A stretch of DNA of 64,000 nt from Acanthopleuribacter pedis. GTDB taxonomy: Bacteria > Acidobacteriota > Holophagae > Acanthopleuribacterales > Acanthopleuribacteraceae. Below are positions 49,467 through 58,526 of this stretch, piece after piece. The first letter of the stretch is position 1. Each line of letters starts with the position of its first letter. Location: positions 62,001 to 126,000 of the forward strand of contig NZ_JAFREP010000031.1 of the NCBI RefSeq assembly GCF_017377855.1. Direction: 5' to 3'. The notes below the pieces were generated by a model that was given only the letters and a program-made list of their open reading frames with translations, did not search any database and was not told the DNA's origin. The position numbers and the translations under genes are program-made.

Positions 49467-49721
49467 TTAGCCCGCAATTTCTCACAAGGATTCGTAGCGA
49501 GAAGCAGAAAGCCTTATGTGTACGAAGATTATGACCATGCCACCGCACAGGGGGCCGACCTCTCGCGGGGCCAACCCTTCGGCGCAGCAGCGCTACGTCG
49601 CGTTTTGCTCTACAGAGTATAGCGGATGGCCGCCCCGCGGAAGGCCGCCCCGCGGATGGCAAACCCTCGTGATCGGAGAGGTTGCCCCGCGGACGAATGC
49701 CTTGTGAGTAAGGTGGGTTAG
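49467..49721. repeat. long dispersed palindromic element (copy E)
   Basis: About 255 bp, beginning TTAGCCCGCAATTTCTCACAAGG and ending CCTTGTGAGTAAGGTGGGTTAG. The left interior (GAGAAGCAGAAAGCCTTATG, CACCGCACAGGGGGCCGACC) is shared with copies at 54403 and 58527. It holds about two 16-bp GGGGCCGACC-type units and a separate GCCGCCCCGCGGA tandem run at about 49624-49655. Its right end supplies the TAA stop of the serine hydrolase gene (49718-49720). It carries no transposase. The remaining bases from 49317 hold no gene. Confidence 0.85.
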
Positions 49722-51157
49722 TTCAACTTTTTCAGGGTTTTGGCCGCGGGTTTGAAACCCAGGGCAACCGCTTTTTGGTAGCTTTTTCGCGCCGCGGCTT
49801 TGTCGCCCAGGGCCAATTGACCTTCGCCCAGTGAATCCCAGGCGTTGCCGTCCTTGGGGAACAATTGCGTGTTCATTTTGAACACCTCGACCGCCCACGC
49901 CTGTTTCTCCGGCAGGTCCAGCAGCAGGTAACCCACTCGGTTGAGCACCTCGGGATGCTGAAAATCGGTTTTGGCGCGCGCTTGGATTTGCTTGAACAGC
50001 TTCGCGCTTTCCCCTAGCGGGTGGTGATTGCTGAAGTTCAGCACCAGCGCGGTCGGGTTGCTTTTGATCGGATCGGGTTGGAAGTCGGCGTCGAACAACA
50101 TGCGTTCCAAGGTGAACGAAACCTCGGTTTGACGGCTGGTGGCGTTGGTGCAGAACAAAACCACCGCGTCTTCCTCCGCGAGCCAAATGAAATCAAAGAA
50201 AAAAATGCGGTTTCCCCCGTTATGGGTCACGACTTTGGTATCGCGAGGGGAGTTGAAAATCGCCCATCCGTAAGCGTAGTGGCTCTCCGTGTTGGGACCT
50301 TCCGGGATGTAAGGTGTGGTGAGGATCTCCGTGCTCCGCGCTGAAAGCACCTTGTGGTTGCGCAGGGCAAGGTACCACCGGAACATGTCGTGAAGCGTGG
50401 ATTGGATGCCGCCGTTGCCTTTCAGCACCCAGGAGACATCTTCCGCTTGTTGGAAGCGGCCGATCATGGTCCCGACCGGAACCACCCCGGCAAAGTAACC
50501 CTTGGCGAGGGGAGCGCCTTTCCAATCGGGTAACAGGTAACCCGTGTGTTGCATCCCCGCCGGCAGGAACAGGTGTTGGCGCAAATAAGCTTCGTAGCTT
50601 TGGCCGGAAACGATTTCGATGATGCGGCCGAGTACGCTGTAACCCGCGTTGGAATACTGGTAACGCGCGCCCGGCGTGAAGGCGAGCTTGCCCGCGAACA
50701 ATTGTTTGAAGTAGCTGTCGCGGGGGATCATGTCCCAGTCGCCTTTGTCCGGCAAGGCGCGTAACCCGGAAGCGTGCGTCAGCAATTGGTGGACCGTGAT
50801 CTTTTGTTTGTCGGCGGGCAGGTCCTTGAAAAACCGGGAGAGCGGATCGTCCGTCGTGAGTTTGTTTTTTTCGACCAAGGTCAGGATCGCCGCTGCCGTG
50901 AACTGTTTGGTGACCGAGCCGACCGTGACCACCGTGTCGGGGCTGAAGGCACGGTTGTTTTCCCGGTCGGCTAGACCGTAGCCGCGCGCAAAAACGATTG
51001 CTTCACCTTGGCCCGCCAAAACCGCGCCCGAAAAACCTTGCGCGACCCCGGCTTTGAGGTAGGGGTCCCAGCGGGTTTCCACCAGGTCGGGGGTCCAAGT
51101 TATCGGTGTGGGTGCGGCCCAAACCAACAAGCAGCTCAAGAATAATAAAGATGTCAT
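49718..51157 (-). CDS. beta-lactamase-fold serine hydrolase (class C-like) with C-terminal TPR
   Basis: A 479-residue exported protein with a signal peptide (MTSLLFLSCLLVWAAP). The catalytic domain belongs to the AmpC/DD-peptidase (PF00144) family: SxxK at S81-K84 (GSVTK), YxN at Y168-N170 (YQYSNAGYS) and a C-terminal HNGG in place of KTG. The last 110 residues hold TPR-like helices (AWDSLGEGQLALGDKAAARKSYQKA). Members act as esterases, DD-peptidases or D-amino-acid hydrolases; true beta-lactamase activity is not implied. It lies 70 bp after the sensor kinase gene on the same strand and may be part of that operon. ATG 51157 follows GGAGG. Confidence 0.9.
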   Translation of the reverse strand: MTSLLFLSCLLVWAAPTPITWTPDLVETRWDPYLKAGVAQGFSGAVLAGQGEAIVFARGYGLADRENNRAFSPDTVVTVGSVTKQFTAAAILTLVEKNKLTTDDPLSRFFKDLPADKQKITVHQLLTHASGLRALPDKGDWDMIPRDSYFKQLFAGKLAFTPGARYQYSNAGYSVLGRIIEIVSGQSYEAYLRQHLFLPAGMQHTGYLLPDWKGAPLAKGYFAGVVPVGTMIGRFQQAEDVSWVLKGNGGIQSTLHDMFRWYLALRNHKVLSARSTEILTTPYIPEGPNTESHYAYGWAIFNSPRDTKVVTHNGGNRIFFFDFIWLAEEDAVVLFCTNATSRQTEVSFTLERMLFDADFQPDPIKSNPTALVLNFSNHHPLGESAKLFKQIQARAKTDFQHPEVLNRVGYLLLDLPEKQAWAVEVFKMNTQLFPKDGNAWDSLGEGQLALGDKAAARKSYQKAVALGFKPAAKTLKKLN

Positions 51158-51227
51158 GGGGTCCTCCATCGTGTTGATGAAGCCAAACTACCCAACAATG
51201 TTTAAGAAAATCTTAATCCTGCGCTTT

Positions 51228-52643
51228 TCACGCGCTCGGCAGGCGGATCTCAAAGGCGAGGCCGCCTGAAGGGGGCAATTCACAGTGAATCGAACCCTGT
51301 TGTGCTTCGACTAGGGACTTGACGATGCTGAGTCCCAAACCGGAACCGCCCTTGTCCGCCGTGCGCGCCGCATCGACGCGGTAGAGCCGTTCAAACAGCA
51401 GTGGCAGCGATTCGGGTGGGACGCCGGGGCCGTTGTCCGCGAACCGAATGACCGTTGTACCGTCCTGCAAGCCGATGGTTATCGTGAGGATCAAGCCTTC
51501 GCCGCGGGCTTTGACCGCGTTGCGCGTCAGGTTGCCGATGATCTGTTTGAATCGGTTGCGGTCCAAAAAGACCGGGTGTTCCTCGCCCGTCAGCTTCCAG
51601 GTAAAGGTTTGGCCGAGTGCCGACGCGCGCAACATCTCGGCCAAAGCGGCTTTGATGGGAAATCGGCTGTAATGGAGTTCCAGCTTGCCCGCGTCGAAAC
51701 GGCTGAGCAGTGCCAAATCTTCGACGATGCGGGTCAGGTCGTCGATCTGGGCCGCGGTGAATTGGATCAGGCCGGGCGCGTCGTCGATTAAACCGTCTTG
51801 GTAGGCCTCGATGCGACCGGAGAGCACCGTGAGCGGTGTTCGCAGTTCGTGGGCGATATCGCTCACCATGCGTTTGCGGACCGCCTCGTTGGCGGCTAAT
51901 TGTTCCAACGCCGTGTTAAACGCCTGCACCAGTCTGCCGACCTCGTCGCGGCGAACCACCGTTTCAATCGGTGGCGGGATGTGGCGTTCGATGAGCTGGT
52001 GCGCCGCGGTTTCAATCCGGCGCAGGGGGAGGAGTCGGCGCCGGATGAACACCACAAAAAAGAGGATCACCCCCGCGTAGAAAAAACCAAATATTTCAAA
52101 ATGGTGGCGCAGGCCTTCAAACAGAATCGGTCGGATCTCCGGTGGATCGATCAGGAACGGACGCGGAATCATTAATAATGTATAGATCCTTCGGTCCCGG
52201 CCGCGAATTTCGCGGTAGGGCAGCATGTGAAACATGAGGATGAAATCGAAGCGTTCGGATCGCGAACTGGTGGCTACCACAAAAAAGTTGGGGTCCGGTT
52301 CCTTGCGGACCAGTTCGATTAAGGCGTTTTCGGGTGTCGTTTCCGCGATCACCTGGTAGCGGTCGTCGACGATGAGCAACAAGCGGTCTGCTGGAATCAT
52401 GGGCGCCAGGCGTTGCAGCAAGCTGTCGAAGGAGGATTGTTCTGGTGCCGCCTCAAAGGCGCGCAGGGCCGGCTCCAGGGCGACCAAATCGGTATCGTAT
52501 TGGAAGTGGGGCCCCACCATGTTGATCAAATGCCCGCGTTGGTGAATCCAACCGGTTAAACTCACCGTGGCGGAGAGCACCGCCACGAAAATCAAGGTTA
52601 GTTGGACGTCGAGCCGGTGCAGCATTTTCACGATGGAACCCAT
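51228..52643 (-). CDS. sensor histidine kinase (HAMP, HisKA, HATPase)
   Basis: A 471-residue membrane kinase. TM1 is at about 12-32, followed by a periplasmic domain of about 140 residues and TM2 at about 180-200. A HAMP domain follows, then HisKA with the phospho-site in SDIAHELRTPLTVLSG and HATPase_c with the N box (IIGNLTRNAVKARG), RFADNGPGV and GSGLGLSIVKSLVEAQQG. The start ATG overlaps the regulator gene by 16 bp; ATG 52625 is an alternative. It should act with the adjacent OmpR-type regulator. Its ligand is unknown. Confidence 0.94.
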   Translation of the reverse strand: MGSIVKMLHRLDVQLTLIFVAVLSATVSLTGWIHQRGHLINMVGPHFQYDTDLVALEPALRAFEAAPEQSSFDSLLQRLAPMIPADRLLLIVDDRYQVIAETTPENALIELVRKEPDPNFFVVATSSRSERFDFILMFHMLPYREIRGRDRRIYTLLMIPRPFLIDPPEIRPILFEGLRHHFEIFGFFYAGVILFFVVFIRRRLLPLRRIETAAHQLIERHIPPPIETVVRRDEVGRLVQAFNTALEQLAANEAVRKRMVSDIAHELRTPLTVLSGRIEAYQDGLIDDAPGLIQFTAAQIDDLTRIVEDLALLSRFDAGKLELHYSRFPIKAALAEMLRASALGQTFTWKLTGEEHPVFLDRNRFKQIIGNLTRNAVKARGEGLILTITIGLQDGTTVIRFADNGPGVPPESLPLLFERLYRVDAARTADKGGSGLGLSIVKSLVEAQQGSIHCELPPSGGLAFEIRLPSA

Positions 52644-53305
52644 TTGTAGCCCAGACCGTAGACCGCGGTGATGCCGTGGTTCACAAGTCCGGCATGGGTA
52701 ATCTTGCGGCGGAGGTTGTGGATGTGGACATCAATGCCGCGGTCGCCGGACGCGGCGGGATCTTCTAAACCGAGGCGACACAATTGGTCGCGGGAGAAAA
52801 CCCGTTCCGGGGCGCGCACCATCGCCGCCAACAGGCGAAACTCGGTTCGGGTTAAGCGCAGGGATTGATCCAGGCAACGCGCGCTGAAGGCGGCATCGTC
52901 GATTTCAAAGGGACCGATTCGGCGCGCTGTCGCCGCCGGTTGGCGGCGGCGCAGGTGGGCCTTGACGCGGGCCACCAACTCCTTGTTGCTGTAGGGTTTT
53001 TTGACATATTCATCGGCGCCTCGTTGCAATCCTTCGACCAAATCGCCGCTTTCGGCCCGTGCCGTCAGCATGATGATCGGCATATCGCTTTGCGCCCGGA
53101 TCTGCTCGCACACGGAAAAGCCGTCGAGATCCGGCAACATTACGTCGAGAATGACCAAATCGAACGGCATTTGCTTGGCCAGGGCCACCGCCGCCGCGCC
53201 CGAGGCGGTTACCTGGCAGGAAAAACCGTGGTGTTCCATATACAGGCAAATGTTGCGTGCGGTTTCAACATTGTCTTCGACGATCAGCAGTTGGGCGGTG
53301 GCCAC
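52628..53305 (-). CDS. OmpR-family response regulator
   Basis: A 225-residue regulator. Its receiver has an acidic pocket (E10, D11) and phosphoacceptor D54 (VILDVMLPDLDGF), with the KKPYSNKEL lysine. A C-terminal winged helix (LRLTRTEFRLLAAMVRAPERVFSRDQL, RGIDVHIHNLRRKI, GITAVYGLGYKWV) binds DNA. The start is GTG 53305 after GGAG. It is the first gene of the regulator, kinase and serine hydrolase run on the minus strand. It is divergent from the metallo-hydrolase gene at 53494. Confidence 0.95.
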   Translation of the reverse strand: MATAQLLIVEDNVETARNICLYMEHHGFSCQVTASGAAAVALAKQMPFDLVILDVMLPDLDGFSVCEQIRAQSDMPIIMLTARAESGDLVEGLQRGADEYVKKPYSNKELVARVKAHLRRRQPAATARRIGPFEIDDAAFSARCLDQSLRLTRTEFRLLAAMVRAPERVFSRDQLCRLGLEDPAASGDRGIDVHIHNLRRKITHAGLVNHGITAVYGLGYKWVPS

Positions 53306-53493
53306 GGAAACTCCGGTGTGTGGTATGGAACCAGGATTAAGCGGTAATCTTTAGGAAAAGGTTAAGCCGCGCTGTTTTTGCGAAGTCGGCGCGCCAAAAA
53401 ATCGTACCACTTTGGGGTTGGGTTTTTGAAAGGAACTGTACCCTGGAAGGACACCAACCTAGCGCGCAACAATCTTCCCTTGATGGAGGCCTG

Positions 53494-54405
53494 ATGAAGA
53501 AAAAAATAGGGATTGCCTTTTTGGTTTTAACCGCGTCGTTCGGCGTGTTTTTTGCCGTCGTTTCACAGCCACTGGCCATTCCCGAGCAATCGACCTTTAC
53601 CGTGGACTGGGCGCGTGTCCGTCAGCTAGCGACCGCCGACGAGCAACCCTTGCCAACCGGCCTCAACGCTTTGTTAACCGCCTACAACGAAATACCCAGC
53701 CTGGTTGTCACCGGCGACTTCCGTTTCAGCGGTCATCCCTTGCCGATCTATGCTTATCAAATTGTGTACCCGGACCAGACCCTCGTGATTGATCCGGTCG
53801 TGGATCACGATACCGCCGTCGCCATTTTGCCCACCGCCAAGGGGTTTCCCGAGGCCTTTGGCCAAATGCAAAGCGCCATGCGCGCCGCGCGCCATATCGC
53901 TTTGACCCACGAACATTTTGACCACAGTGCCGGTATTCCAAATTCACCCTACCTGGCCGAGATCCTGCCCAAGCTCGTGCTGACCCGCGAACAGCTTGAA
54001 AACGATCACGAGATGGAAATGGCGACCTTTTCCCCGGAACTGCGCGCCAAAATCCAACCCCTTGATTACGAGGATTATCACCGCTTGGCACCAGGTGTGG
54101 TGCTGATCAAAACCGGTGGTCACACGCCCGGTTCGCAAATGGTGTACATCCAACGCGCCGACGGCCGCGAATTCCTTTTGATCGGTGACCTGGCCTGGCA
54201 CGCGGATAATTATCGACGACCCCAAGGGCATCCCCGTTTTGTTCATTGGGTCGGTCGCGAGGACGGCGAGAAAATGGCCCACATTCTTCGGTTTCTTCAC
54301 GATTTGCAAACGGCGCAACCCGAAATGAACCTGGTGGTGGCCCATGACGGCGACCAAATGGCCGCCTACGTCGCGGCCGGCCTTATCGGTGAGCACTTCC
54401 ACTAA
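53494..54405 (+). CDS. MBL-fold metallo-hydrolase, exported
   Basis: A 303-residue protein with an N-terminal membrane/signal segment (IGIAFLVLTASFGVFFAVVSQPLA). It has the metallo-beta-lactamase metal site THEHFDH (H139, H141, D143, H144), GGHTPGSQM, LIGDLAW and a C-terminal VVAHDGD. Substrate is unknown. Quorum-quenching lactonases share the fold, but the sequence alone does not show that activity. GATGGAGGCCTG precedes the ATG. It is divergent from the response regulator gene and ends at the boundary of a repeat element, which provides its TAA stop. Confidence 0.88.
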   Translation: MKKKIGIAFLVLTASFGVFFAVVSQPLAIPEQSTFTVDWARVRQLATADEQPLPTGLNALLTAYNEIPSLVVTGDFRFSGHPLPIYAYQIVYPDQTLVIDPVVDHDTAVAILPTAKGFPEAFGQMQSAMRAARHIALTHEHFDHSAGIPNSPYLAEILPKLVLTREQLENDHEMEMATFSPELRAKIQPLDYEDYHRLAPGVVLIKTGGHTPGSQMVYIQRADGREFLLIGDLAWHADNYRRPQGHPRFVHWVGREDGEKMAHILRFLHDLQTAQPEMNLVVAHDGDQMAAYVAAGLIGEHFH

Positions 54406-54624
54406 CCCGCGGTTCTCACAAGGATTCGTCGCGAGAAGCTGAAAGCCTTATGCGAACGAAGATTACGACCAAGCCACGGCACAGGGGGCCGACCATTCGG
54501 CGTAGCAGCTGAGGCGAAGGCGTCTCGACCGAGTAATGCGGATGGCCGCCCCGCGGAAGGCCGCCTCCATCTAATCGCACGGGTTGCCCCGTAGCAGAAT
54601 TCCTTGTGAAAACCGCGGATTAAC
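54403..54624. repeat. long dispersed palindromic element (copy F)
   Basis: About 222 bp, from TAACCCGCGGTTCTCACAAGG to CCTTGTGAAAACCGCGGATTAA. The end arms pair. The left interior (GAGAAGCTGAAAGCCTTATG, CACGGCACAGGGGGCCGACC) and the right interior (GCACGGGTTGCCCCGTAGCAG) match copy G. Only one 16-bp unit is present. It begins at the stop codon of the metallo-hydrolase gene. No gene is seen between it and 54718. Confidence 0.88.
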
Positions 54625-54718
54625 CCCGCTTTCCACCGCGCGTCATTCCGAGGGTTTGGCTTCGCGGTGATTGCCTGCCGATTATTCTTTTTTCGGTCGC
54701 GGTTTTCTTTTTCCGCGG

Positions 54719-55627
54719 TTAAAAGTCGGGGATTTTGTCCATGGGGCGCACGTCCTCCATCCAGTAATCGGAATCCTGGGGATGGCTTGGCGGAACAAGC
54801 CAGACGACGCAGGCAAGCGAGGCGTAGAGGAAAAAGACCAGGAAAAAGGCGACTTGCCAGGGGACCGGGCCAAAGGCGAGTCGGTCAAACCAAAGGTCGG
54901 AGTTGGTTTCCGGGTGCCACATGAGTTTGACAATCCAGGCAAAAAGAAGGGTGACAAACAGCGGCATGTAGTTGCGCAAGAGGCGGGTGCGTACCGCTTG
55001 AAGGTAGGTGATTTTGAAGCGGGGGTGGATCAGATCCTCGGCGACAAGGCGGCCCCAGTTGTGCTCGCGGCTGCTGAGGTCGCGGCGCAGGATGGGGCCG
55101 TAGAAGTTTTCCTCAATCATGCGCAGGCGTGTGCGCCACACATCAAAAAAGCGGAAACGTCGTGCTTCGAGGGTGAGGAAATGGAGCACGAGGTACATGC
55201 CGAGAATCATGCTGCCGTGGGTGTGCTCGCGCACGCCGAACGCGAATGAGAGCAGACCCATGGTTGCGATGATGGCCCAATTGGTACTGGTATCAAGCCG
55301 CAGGCGCCACTCGTTGGCGCGGGTGAGTTCACCGCGGTAGAAATGGACCATGGCGGAGATGTATTCGTTGCGGGTGAGGGGGTACTCCTCGAAGGCGCCG
55401 CGCGCGTGGGCTTCCTTGGTGTAGTCGATGACCTTTTCGCCGCATTCAAAATCGCCGTTGCTGAAGGGCTCACTCATCTTGGGTGAGGGGTCGTCGTCGG
55501 CCGACCAAACCGGGTGTTGGGCCGCTTCTTGTTCTTCGATGCGTGGTTCGAGCGGCGTATCGCGACGCATGCGGGCCGCGGTGGAAGCGGGTGCTGATTG
55601 CGGGACCGAAGAATCGGCGTCCGACAT
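54719..55627 (-). CDS. DUF2270 predicted integral membrane protein
   Basis: A 302-residue protein with an acidic, low-complexity N-terminal stretch of about 80 residues. The DUF2270 core follows (TRNEYISAMVHFYRGELTRANEWRLRLDTSTNWAI, FLTLEARRFRFFDVWRTRLRMIEENFYGPIL). It has about four TM helices in two pairs, and its C-terminus ends SDYWMEDVRPMDKIPDF. Function of the family is unknown. ATG 55627 follows AAAGGAG. It is divergent from the tRNA gene. Confidence 0.85.
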   Translation of the reverse strand: MSDADSSVPQSAPASTAARMRRDTPLEPRIEEQEAAQHPVWSADDDPSPKMSEPFSNGDFECGEKVIDYTKEAHARGAFEEYPLTRNEYISAMVHFYRGELTRANEWRLRLDTSTNWAIIATMGLLSFAFGVREHTHGSMILGMYLVLHFLTLEARRFRFFDVWRTRLRMIEENFYGPILRRDLSSREHNWGRLVAEDLIHPRFKITYLQAVRTRLLRNYMPLFVTLLFAWIVKLMWHPETNSDLWFDRLAFGPVPWQVAFFLVFFLYASLACVVWLVPPSHPQDSDYWMEDVRPMDKIPDF

Positions 55628-55854
55628 GACAAAACTCCTTTGGGACAGAGCCCATGAAGAAGACGGCAGAATGCCGAGGTTGAAACCAAGACCGCCATTA
55701 TCCCATAATCCTCGTTTCGGCTGGAAATCGTCCAAGCTAAACCAGGGCGCGGTGGATTTTGGAACGGGCGTGGACGGTGGGGAGACCTGTTGAAATAATT
55801 CAAAGAAGAACGTGGCAACTTAAGACAAGTTTTGCTAAGCTTTGTTGTCAATAT

Positions 55855-55929
55855 GCCCCTGTAGCTCAGTGGATAGAGCACTGGCCTCCGGAGCCAGGTG
55901 CGATGGTTCGATTCCATCCAGGGGTACCA
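55855..55929 (+). tRNA. tRNA-Arg (anticodon CCG)
   Basis: A complete 75-base cloverleaf. The acceptor arm GCCCCTG pairs with CAGGGGT and the CCA end is encoded. The D arm contains AGCTCAGTGGATAGAGC. The anticodon arm CTGGC-CTCCGGA-GCCAG reads CCG, for arginine codon CGG. The T arm contains GGTTCGATTCC. Confidence 0.95.
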
Positions 55930-56389
55930 TGTGCCCGTTTCCGCGCCATGCAAAGCGCTCGAACGTGACGAGCGGAGTAATGCATAACCGAGGACGGTGG
56001 CCTCCAACCCCTTCTCCCCAACGGAAACACTTTCAGGTTGTGACCTGAGCAGTCCCAAAATTTTAAATTCGTTGTGGGGAGCCGCCCAGGCTAAACGTCG
56101 GGCGCTGTTGATCGGCCTGCCGCGGCCACGCGATTGAAACGCTTGAACAAGACCGGAAGTTTGACCTAGGCGGCTCCACGGAATGAATGCTGATTTTTTG
56201 GCTGCGCCCTGTCACCACCCGAGGCCGAGCCTCCTTCCCCCATAATCCCCGCCGGATGCACCTGCCGAAGACGGCTTTGGTCCAGGTCTCCAAGCCGTTC
56301 GGCCGCGGGTTGTTTGTCCCATTGCCCGCTGCCCGCGAACGCAGCGGCCCCTGATCGTCCACCACATCTCAAAACGTCTAGGAGCTTCC
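55930..56389. other. intergenic region between tRNA-Arg and the helicase gene
   Basis: A 460-bp stretch without a supported gene or second tRNA. It is presumably the long leader and promoter of the DEAD-box helicase; such helicases often have long, cold-responsive 5' leaders, though nothing here proves it. AGGAG lies just before the start codon. Confidence 0.35.
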
Positions 56390-58438
56390 ATGGACACCTT
56401 TCAAGAACTGGGTTTTTCCGAACAAATCATGGAAAACCTCGCGGCTAAGGGCTACGAGAAGCCCACGCCGATCCAGGCTCAAGCGATCCCCGTCATCATC
56501 GAGAAAAAAGACGTCGTCATTCAATCGCAGACCGGCAGTGGCAAAACCGCCGCCTTTGGCCTTCCTCTGCTCAACAACATTATGGACAACGTGCCCGCCG
56601 TCCAATTCGTCGTGCTTGTTCCGACCCGTGAACTTGCTTCCCAGGTGACCTCTGAACTGACCTCGCTTGCCAAAGGGACCGACACCAAAATCGCCTCCAT
56701 TTATGGTGGCGCCAACATGAAAAGCCAGATTACCGCGTTGCGCGAGGGTGCCCAGATCGTGATCGGCACGCCCGGCCGTATTTTGGATCACCTTAAACGC
56801 CGTACCATGAGTTTCTCCATTGTGCGCGGCATTGTTCTCGACGAAGCCGACAAAATGCTGTCGATGGGTTTCATTCAAGACGTCCAGCTCATTTTTAAGC
56901 ACCTGCCGCGTCGCCGCCAGGTCATCATGAGTTCCGCGACGTTCCCTTACAGCGTGGAAAGTTTGATCCACCAGCACATGCTCGAACCCGAGCGTATCAC
57001 CATGAGCGAAAGTGACATCGCGCCCAAAGAAATCGCTCACAAATACGCCATGGTGGAGAATGCCGAAAAAGAACGCGCCCTGCTTGCGTTTCTCGAAAAA
57101 GAGAACCCCGAGATCAGTTTCATTTTCTGTAACACCCGTTCCGAGGTGAAGTCGGTCCACTTGTTCCTGGCCAAGGCGGGCGTGAACGCCGCGGGCCTTT
57201 CTTCCGATTTGAGCCAAAAACAGCGTGAGAAAACGCTGAACAAAATGCGCAACGGGCAGGTGCAGCACATGGTATGCACCGATTTGGCCGCGCGCGGTAT
57301 CGACGTTCCCGCGGTGACCCACGTGTTTAACTACTCCTCCAGCGGCGATTCCGAAACCTACGTCCACCGCAGTGGCCGTACCGGTCGCGCCGGCAAATCC
57401 GGGATTGCCATCTCTTTGGTTTCCAGCCTTGATTTGGCCGGGTTCCGTCAGGGCTTGAAGGTCAACAGCATCGATGCTGAGGAAATCCAACTCCCCACCG
57501 AAGAAGAAATTATCGAAGGCCGCATCACCAACCATCTGTCCAAGCTCGAGTCGATTGACTTTGCCAAGGACGCCGATATTGCCGACGAATTCACCCAACT
57601 CGCCGGCCAGCTTTCACCGGAACAAGCCCAAAGCTTGTTGCCATTGCTGCTTGAAAAGTTTTTGCGACCGGTACTTGTCGAAGATCCAACCAGCCAATAC
57701 CAAACGCTGCGTGATACGGAGCGCGAGGGTGAAGAAGGCGATGAGAGTGGTGAAGGCGAAGAGTCGCGCGGTTCTTCTCGACGCGGTAAAGGTCGTGAAC
57801 GTGATCGCGGTGGTCGTGGTCGCGACCGTGATCGCGATCGGGACCGCGACCGAGGTCGCGGCCGTGGTCGCGGCCGGGGTAGAGACCGTGATCGTGGCAG
57901 AGATCGTGACCGTGATCGTGACGAGCGCATGAGTGATCGTCCCGAGCGTGGCGAGCGCCCTGAACGCGGCGAGCGCCCTGAACGCGGTGACCGCCCTGAA
58001 CGCGGTGACCGCCCTGAACGCGGTGAGCGTCAGGAGCGTGGTGAGCGTCCAGATCGCGGTGAGCGCGGTGAGCGTGGCGGGCGCGGTGAGCGTGAATCAC
58101 GCGGGTCGCGTGGCGAACGAGGTGGTCGTGAAAGTCGCGACAGTCGCGATAGCCGCGACAGCGTTCGTTCCGGCGCCAAGGCTTTTACAACCGTATGTTT
58201 GGCGCTTGGTCGTCAGGATGGTTTGGATCAAATGGATATCCAAAACATTTTGCGCCGCCAGGGTCGCGCGCGGATGGACGATATTGGTGAGATCTTCATG
58301 AAAGACCATGAGAGTTTCATTAACATCGGCTCTGGTTCCCTGCGTGCGGTATTGTCCGCTGATGGTAAGCAGTACAAGTCCCACGAGTTGTTCATCTCGG
58401 AAAGCCCTGTTTCTTATGTAGATGAGGGCGCTAAGTAA
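56390..58438 (+). CDS. deaD: DEAD-box RNA helicase with RD/RG-rich tail and DbpA-type RNA-binding domain
   Basis: A 682-residue helicase of the DeaD/CsdA group. Its core motifs are all present: Q motif (ELGFSEQIMENLAAKGYEKPTPIQ), motif I QTGSGKT, PTRELA, motif II DEAD, motif III SAT and motif VI HRSGRTGRAG. After residue about 445 comes a stretch of about 140 residues made almost only of Arg, Asp, Glu and Gly. It includes alternating RD, then RG, then tandem PERGER/PERGDR hexapeptides (nucleotides about 57945-58060). A DbpA-like RNA-binding domain closes the protein (VCLALGRQDGLDQMDIQNIL). Likely roles are ribosome assembly or mRNA unwinding in the cold. A strong terminator follows. Confidence 0.94.
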   Translation: MDTFQELGFSEQIMENLAAKGYEKPTPIQAQAIPVIIEKKDVVIQSQTGSGKTAAFGLPLLNNIMDNVPAVQFVVLVPTRELASQVTSELTSLAKGTDTKIASIYGGANMKSQITALREGAQIVIGTPGRILDHLKRRTMSFSIVRGIVLDEADKMLSMGFIQDVQLIFKHLPRRRQVIMSSATFPYSVESLIHQHMLEPERITMSESDIAPKEIAHKYAMVENAEKERALLAFLEKENPEISFIFCNTRSEVKSVHLFLAKAGVNAAGLSSDLSQKQREKTLNKMRNGQVQHMVCTDLAARGIDVPAVTHVFNYSSSGDSETYVHRSGRTGRAGKSGIAISLVSSLDLAGFRQGLKVNSIDAEEIQLPTEEEIIEGRITNHLSKLESIDFAKDADIADEFTQLAGQLSPEQAQSLLPLLLEKFLRPVLVEDPTSQYQTLRDTEREGEEGDESGEGEESRGSSRRGKGRERDRGGRGRDRDRDRDRDRGRGRGRGRGRDRDRGRDRDRDRDERMSDRPERGERPERGERPERGDRPERGDRPERGERQERGERPDRGERGERGGRGERESRGSRGERGGRESRDSRDSRDSVRSGAKAFTTVCLALGRQDGLDQMDIQNILRRQGRARMDDIGEIFMKDHESFINIGSGSLRAVLSADGKQYKSHELFISESPVSYVDEGAK

Positions 58439-58455
58439 ACCACCGTCCAACAACC

Positions 58456-58500
58456 AAACGAGAAAAAGCCGACGTTTACCGCGTCGGCTTTTTCTCGTTT
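58456..58500 (+). terminator. rho-independent terminator of the helicase gene
   Basis: AAACGAGAAAAAGCCGACG pairs with CGTCGGCTTTTTCTCGTTT around a 7-base loop. The 19-bp stem contains its own T run and is symmetric, so it could stop transcription from both sides. Confidence 0.92.
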
Positions 58501-58526
58501 GGGGGTGACGCGGTCTAACGGCTGGT

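Noticed and set aside
49718..51157. Antibiotic-resistance beta-lactamase
   Set aside because: SxxK and YxN are present, but HNGG and the TPR tail point to the broad PF00144 hydrolase family; resistance is not supported.
53494..54405. Quorum-quenching lactonase
   Set aside because: The HxHxDH site is shared by the whole MBL superfamily; nothing specific to acyl-homoserine lactonases was seen.
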